A stretch of DNA of 9,572 nucleotides. It comes from Eubacteriales Family XIII. Incertae Sedis bacterium (GTDB taxonomy: Bacteria > Bacillota_A > Clostridia > Peptostreptococcales > Anaerovoracaceae). Each line of letters opens with the position of its first letter. Within the stretch, counting starts at the first letter, position 1. The notes beneath the pieces were generated by a model, which saw only the letters and a list, made by a program, of their open reading frames with translations, searched no databases and was not told the origin of the DNA. Of the stretch, positions 6,932-9,572 are shown piece by piece. The position numbers were made by a program, and so were the translations under genes. The stretch lies in NCBI GenBank assembly GCA_031278145.1, contig JAITLA010000101.1, positions 1 to 9,572 of the forward strand, in the 5' to 3' direction.

Positions 6932-7414
6932 CTACCGCTCGTCCTCTATGGGTCTGACGGAGGAAGCCCTGTCCACGAACAGTATACCGTCCAGATGATC
7001 CAGCTCGTGGCAGAGCGCCTTCGCGAGCAGGCCCTCCCCCTCTATCGCAAAAGGCTCTCCGCGCCGGTCCACGGCCTCCACCTTCACGCGCGCGGGTCGC
7101 GTGACCGCGCCCACCATGCCCGGGATGCTGAGGCAGGCCTCGTCCGCCTCCGTTTCTCCGTCCGCCTCCACAATCCGCGGGTTGATCAGTTCGAGCCTGA
7201 CACCGCTCTCCTCTTCGTCCTTGCCCGTATCGATGACGGCGACGCGCCGCAGGATGCCCACCTGCGGCGCGGCCAAGCCGACGCCGTTGTTCTCCTCGAG
7301 CGTTTCCCACATGTCGTCCAGCAGCGTCAGGATCCGCTCGTTGACCGCCGCGACCTCCTTGGATCGCTTTCTGAGGATGTCATCGCCTTCCGTTACTATT
7401 CTTCTGAGCGCCAT
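6932..7414 (-). CDS. def: Peptide deformylase
   Basis: Def is a metallohydrolase that removes the N-formyl group from nascent proteins at the ribosome exit. The 160-residue product has the three signature motifs: GVGLAAPQ (44-51), EACLSIPG (92-99, usually EGCLS) and the zinc-hydrolase motif HELDH (136-140). Cys94, His136 and His140 are the metal ligands and Glu137 the catalytic base. The ATG at 7414 (MALRRIV) fits the family N-terminus and has AGAAGGG six bases upstream. An in-frame ATG at 7444 forms an ATGA overlap with the priA stop and would add ten residues (MKKHIKEGTG), which is less likely. The gap to priA is 26 bases, and to fmt four. Confidence 0.97.
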   Translation of the reverse strand: MALRRIVTEGDDILRKRSKEVAAVNERILTLLDDMWETLEENNGVGLAAPQVGILRRVAVIDTGKDEEESGVRLELINPRIVEADGETEADEACLSIPGMVGAVTRPARVKVEAVDRRGEPFAIEGEGLLAKALCHELDHLDGILFVDRASSVRPIEDER

Positions 7415-7420
7415 GCCCGT

Positions 7421-7427
7421 CCCTTCT
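7421..7427 (-). promoter_or_regulatory. Ribosome binding site of def
   Basis: AGAAGGG on the minus strand sits six bases before the ATG at 7414 and decides that start over the in-frame ATG at 7444. The latter overlaps the priA stop codon and would rely on re-initiation. Confidence 0.65.
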
Positions 7428-7440
7428 TTTATATGTTTCT

Positions 7441-9456
7441 TCATAGATAGCTGTACGGATTCACATCCACCGTTATGCTGTATTTTCCGCTGTCCTTGCT
7501 CAGGGCAAGGGCGCGCTTTCGCTCCGCCAAAAACAGCTCGAAGGCCTGCCTGTCGCGCGGCGGCACCTTCGCGTGGATCAGGAGGCGAAACAGCTCGCCC
7601 GCCTTGTATACGCGCGCCGGTCCGGGGCCGAGTATGCGCCTCTCGGAGGCCGCGTCCGCGCGTGCCCGCAGGAGCGCCGCCAGTTCCGCCGCCGCGGTCG
7701 CGGCAAGCGCCTCGTCCCGCGCGCTGACCGCAATCTGCACGAGATCGCCGAAGGGCGGATAGTCCATCGCCTTGCGCAAGAGGATCTCCGTGCCGTAAAA
7801 TCCGTCGTAATCGTTTTCCGCCGCCGCGCGGATCGCGTAGTGATCGGGCTTGTACGACTGTATGACGACCCGGCCCGTTTCGGCGCCGCGGCCGGCCCGT
7901 CCGGCGGCCTGGGTGATCAGCTGGAACGCGCGCTCGGCGGAGCGGAAGTCCGGCACGTTCAGGCTCACGTCGGCGGAAACGATGCCGACGAGCCCCACAT
8001 TGCCGAAATCGAGCCCCTTGGCCACGAGCTGCGTGCCGACCAGTATCTGCGTTTTCCCCTTGCGAAAGCGCGTGAGCACGCCGGCCGCACCGCCCTTCCG
8101 CCGCGCCGTGTCGAGATCGAGGCGTTCGATAAGGGCCGTGGGGAAGAGCGCGCGCGCGCCTTCCTCCACCTTTTCCGTACCCGCCCCGAAAAAACGCAGG
8201 TATCCGCCGCCGCAGTCCGGGCAGGCCGGCGGCACCGCGCGGCGCGCCCCGCAGAGGTGGCACCGCACCGCATCCTCGGCCTTGTGGTAGGTCATGGCTA
8301 TGCCGCAGTCCTCGCACCGCATCACATAGCCGCAGCCCCTGCACGAAACGAAGGTCGAATAGCCCCTTCGGTTCAGAAACAGGATGGCCTGCTTGCCGGC
8401 GGCCAGCGTTTCGTCCAGCGCCCGATAGAGCGCGAGGCTGAAAACGGTTTTGTTCCCGTTTTTCAACTCGTCGCGCATATCCACGATCCGCACGCGCGGG
8501 AGCGGCGTCTTGTTGTACCGCTCGCGCAGGCACAGCTTCTCGTAGAGGCGCCTCTCGGCGCGGTAGCGCGAAACGAGCGAGGGCGTCGCGCTTCCGAGGA
8601 GGACGGTCGCGCCGGTCTGTCCGGCGCGCTTGATGGCCACTTCGATGGCGTCATACTTGGGCGACATATCCGATTTGTAGGTCCCCTCATGCTCCTCGTC
8701 TATGACGATAAGCCCTATATCGCCCGCGGGGGCGAACACGGCGGAGCGCGCGCCTATGACGATGCGGGCGTCGCCGTTCTTTATGCGCATCCATTCGTCG
8801 TAGCGTTCTCCGGCGGACAGCCTGCTGTGCAGGGCCGCGATCCGCTCCCGGCCGAAACGGGCGACGAAGCGGCCTATGGTCTGCGGCGTCAGGGATATCT
8901 CGGGCACGAGGATGATCGCGCTCCGGCCCTTTTCGAGCGCCTTTTCGGTCGCCCGCAGGTAGATCTCCGTCTTTCCGCTGCCCGTAACGCCGTGGACGAG
9001 GAAGGTTCTGTAAGCGCCCGCGTCGATCTGCGGCAGGATAAGGTCCAGCGCCGCAGCCTGCTCGCCCGTGAGCGAAACGCGCTTGTCCTCGGGCAGTTCC
9101 TCGATCCCGGGCGTCCTGCGCTTGCCCCTTTTGGACAGGCTCCCCGCAGGCAGGAAACAGCGTATCGCCTCGATGTGGCGGCAGTAATACCGCGCCTTCA
9201 TCCAGAGGCAGATCGCCATCGAATCGGCGTCGAGCGCGATTTCGTCATCGACGCGGCTCACATACTTGAGTCCCTTGATCCGCTCGTCCGGCGTGGTCTT
9301 GATCGCCGCCACAAAGGCCGCCTTCTCGCGATTGCCGGCCGTGAAAGGCACGAACACGCGCGCACCGACCGCCACGCCGTCGAAGGCGCAGCCGTAGGTG
9401 TAGAAGGAATCGGTGCGATCGGTGTTGTTGTCCACGATCAAATCAAGGTACAACAT
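7441..9456 (-). CDS. priA: Primosomal protein N' (replication restart helicase PriA), short form
   Basis: PriA is a 3'-5' superfamily 2 DNA helicase that recognises stalled forks and loads the replicative helicase. The 671-residue product has an N-terminal 3'-DNA-end-binding domain (about 1-102, starting MLYLDLIVDN). The helicase core follows: Walker A GVTGSGKT (156-163), DEEH (253-256), GSATP (288-292), GTQLVAKGLDF (474-484) and QAAGRAGRG (516-524). A zinc-binding insertion carries all eight cysteines (372, 375, 381, 384, 399, 402, 412, 415). The C-terminal domain reaches 671. Walker A lies about 70 residues earlier than in E. coli PriA, and the stretch that normally holds the winged helix is only about 25 residues. 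The ATG at 9456 fits the family N-terminus; a TTG at 9495 would add 13 residues without family support. The start overlaps the queH stop by 14 bases and has no strong Shine-Dalgarno, suggesting coupling. Confidence 0.97.
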   Translation of the reverse strand: MLYLDLIVDNNTDRTDSFYTYGCAFDGVAVGARVFVPFTAGNREKAAFVAAIKTTPDERIKGLKYVSRVDDEIALDADSMAICLWMKARYYCRHIEAIRCFLPAGSLSKRGKRRTPGIEELPEDKRVSLTGEQAAALDLILPQIDAGAYRTFLVHGVTGSGKTEIYLRATEKALEKGRSAIILVPEISLTPQTIGRFVARFGRERIAALHSRLSAGERYDEWMRIKNGDARIVIGARSAVFAPAGDIGLIVIDEEHEGTYKSDMSPKYDAIEVAIKRAGQTGATVLLGSATPSLVSRYRAERRLYEKLCLRERYNKTPLPRVRIVDMRDELKNGNKTVFSLALYRALDETLAAGKQAILFLNRRGYSTFVSCRGCGYVMRCEDCGIAMTYHKAEDAVRCHLCGARRAVPPACPDCGGGYLRFFGAGTEKVEEGARALFPTALIERLDLDTARRKGGAAGVLTRFRKGKTQILVGTQLVAKGLDFGNVGLVGIVSADVSLNVPDFRSAERAFQLITQAAGRAGRGAETGRVVIQSYKPDHYAIRAAAENDYDGFYGTEILLRKAMDYPPFGDLVQIAVSARDEALAATAAAELAALLRARADAASERRILGPGPARVYKAGELFRLLIHAKVPPRDRQAFELFLAERKRALALSKDSGKYSITVDVNPYSYL

Positions 9457-9572
9457 GGTCAAACGCGGTCGTTTTCCGGGCGGCGTCGTCGGCAAAGCGG
9501 CAGCCGCAGCCGGTCTGCCGATACAGCCCGTATCGCTTCGAAAGCTCGACGGAGCGCCGATAGCCGTCCCTC
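9443..9572 (-). CDS. queH: C-terminal part of a QueH-like epoxyqueuosine reductase (partial)
   Basis: A minus-strand frame enters from the right edge and ends at a TGA at 9443-9445, giving the last 42 residues. It contains GYRRSVELSKRYGLYRQTG followed by CGC, which closely resembles the conserved C-terminus of the QueH (DUF208) family: a GYxRSIELSKxYGLYRQ-type stretch ending in CGC. QueH reduces epoxyqueuosine in tRNA to queuosine with iron-sulfur chemistry and is a non-orthologous counterpart of QueG. The assignment rests on this one recalled motif, because the N-terminal cysteine motifs lie outside the window. Members usually end soon after the CGC, whereas this one continues for 18 residues (RFADDAARKTTAFDHVVP), running over the priA start. 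The 14-base overlap suggests that priA is translated by coupling to this gene. Confidence 0.75.
   Translation of the reverse strand, partial: RDGYRRSVELSKRYGLYRQTGCGCRFADDAARKTTAFDHVVP

Noticed and set aside
6932..8533. A 533-codon minus-strand frame that would fuse a long arginine-rich N-terminus to Def
   Set aside because: The first 360 or so codons are an out-of-frame reading of priA. The true def start is the ATG at 7414 with a Shine-Dalgarno and the family N-terminus.

Overview
The window is GC-rich and almost fully coding. It carries a housekeeping gene cluster of the kind found in Gram-positive Firmicutes, read on the minus strand. The gene set and order (queH fragment, priA, def, fmt, rsmB, prpC, prkC, rsgA, rpe) match the conserved priA-to-rpe block known from Clostridia and Bacilli. 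The PASTA-domain kinase paired with a PP2C phosphatase also points to a Gram-positive. The GC content and strong G/C bias at third codon positions suggest a high-GC member of the Clostridia, possibly an uncultured gut lineage. I cannot name a genus.

Layout in transcription order (right to left). The far right edge holds the C-terminus of a QueH-like epoxyqueuosine reductase. Its stop overlaps the start of priA (replication restart helicase) by 14 bases. Then come def (peptide deformylase), fmt (Met-tRNA formyltransferase) and, after a 60-base AT-richer leader with hairpins, rsmB (16S rRNA m5C methyltransferase). A 128-base spacer separates rsmB from prpC (PP2C phosphatase), which is followed by prkC (membrane Ser/Thr kinase with three PASTA repeats), rsgA (30S-assembly GTPase, overlapping prkC by one base) and rpe (ribulose-phosphate 3-epimerase). 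At the left edge, the last 38 codons of an unidentified plus-strand gene converge on rpe with 10 bases between the stops.

How the genes fit together. fmt and def are the two ends of N-formylmethionine metabolism: one formylates initiator tRNA and the other removes the formyl group from nascent proteins. rsmB and rsgA act on the small ribosomal subunit, and QueH acts on tRNA. PrkC and PrpC are an opposing kinase/phosphatase pair that links cell-wall muropeptide sensing to protein phosphorylation. In Bacillus subtilis the RsgA orthologue (CpgA) is a reported PrkC/PrpC substrate. The short spacings and overlaps suggest one or a few polycistronic transcripts.

I found no mobile element, CRISPR array, RNA gene or novel system. 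The points worth a second look are a PriA that appears to lack its winged-helix domain, hairpins around the rsmB ribosome binding site, the absence of rlmN and thiN from places where they often occur, and the gene-end arrangements.
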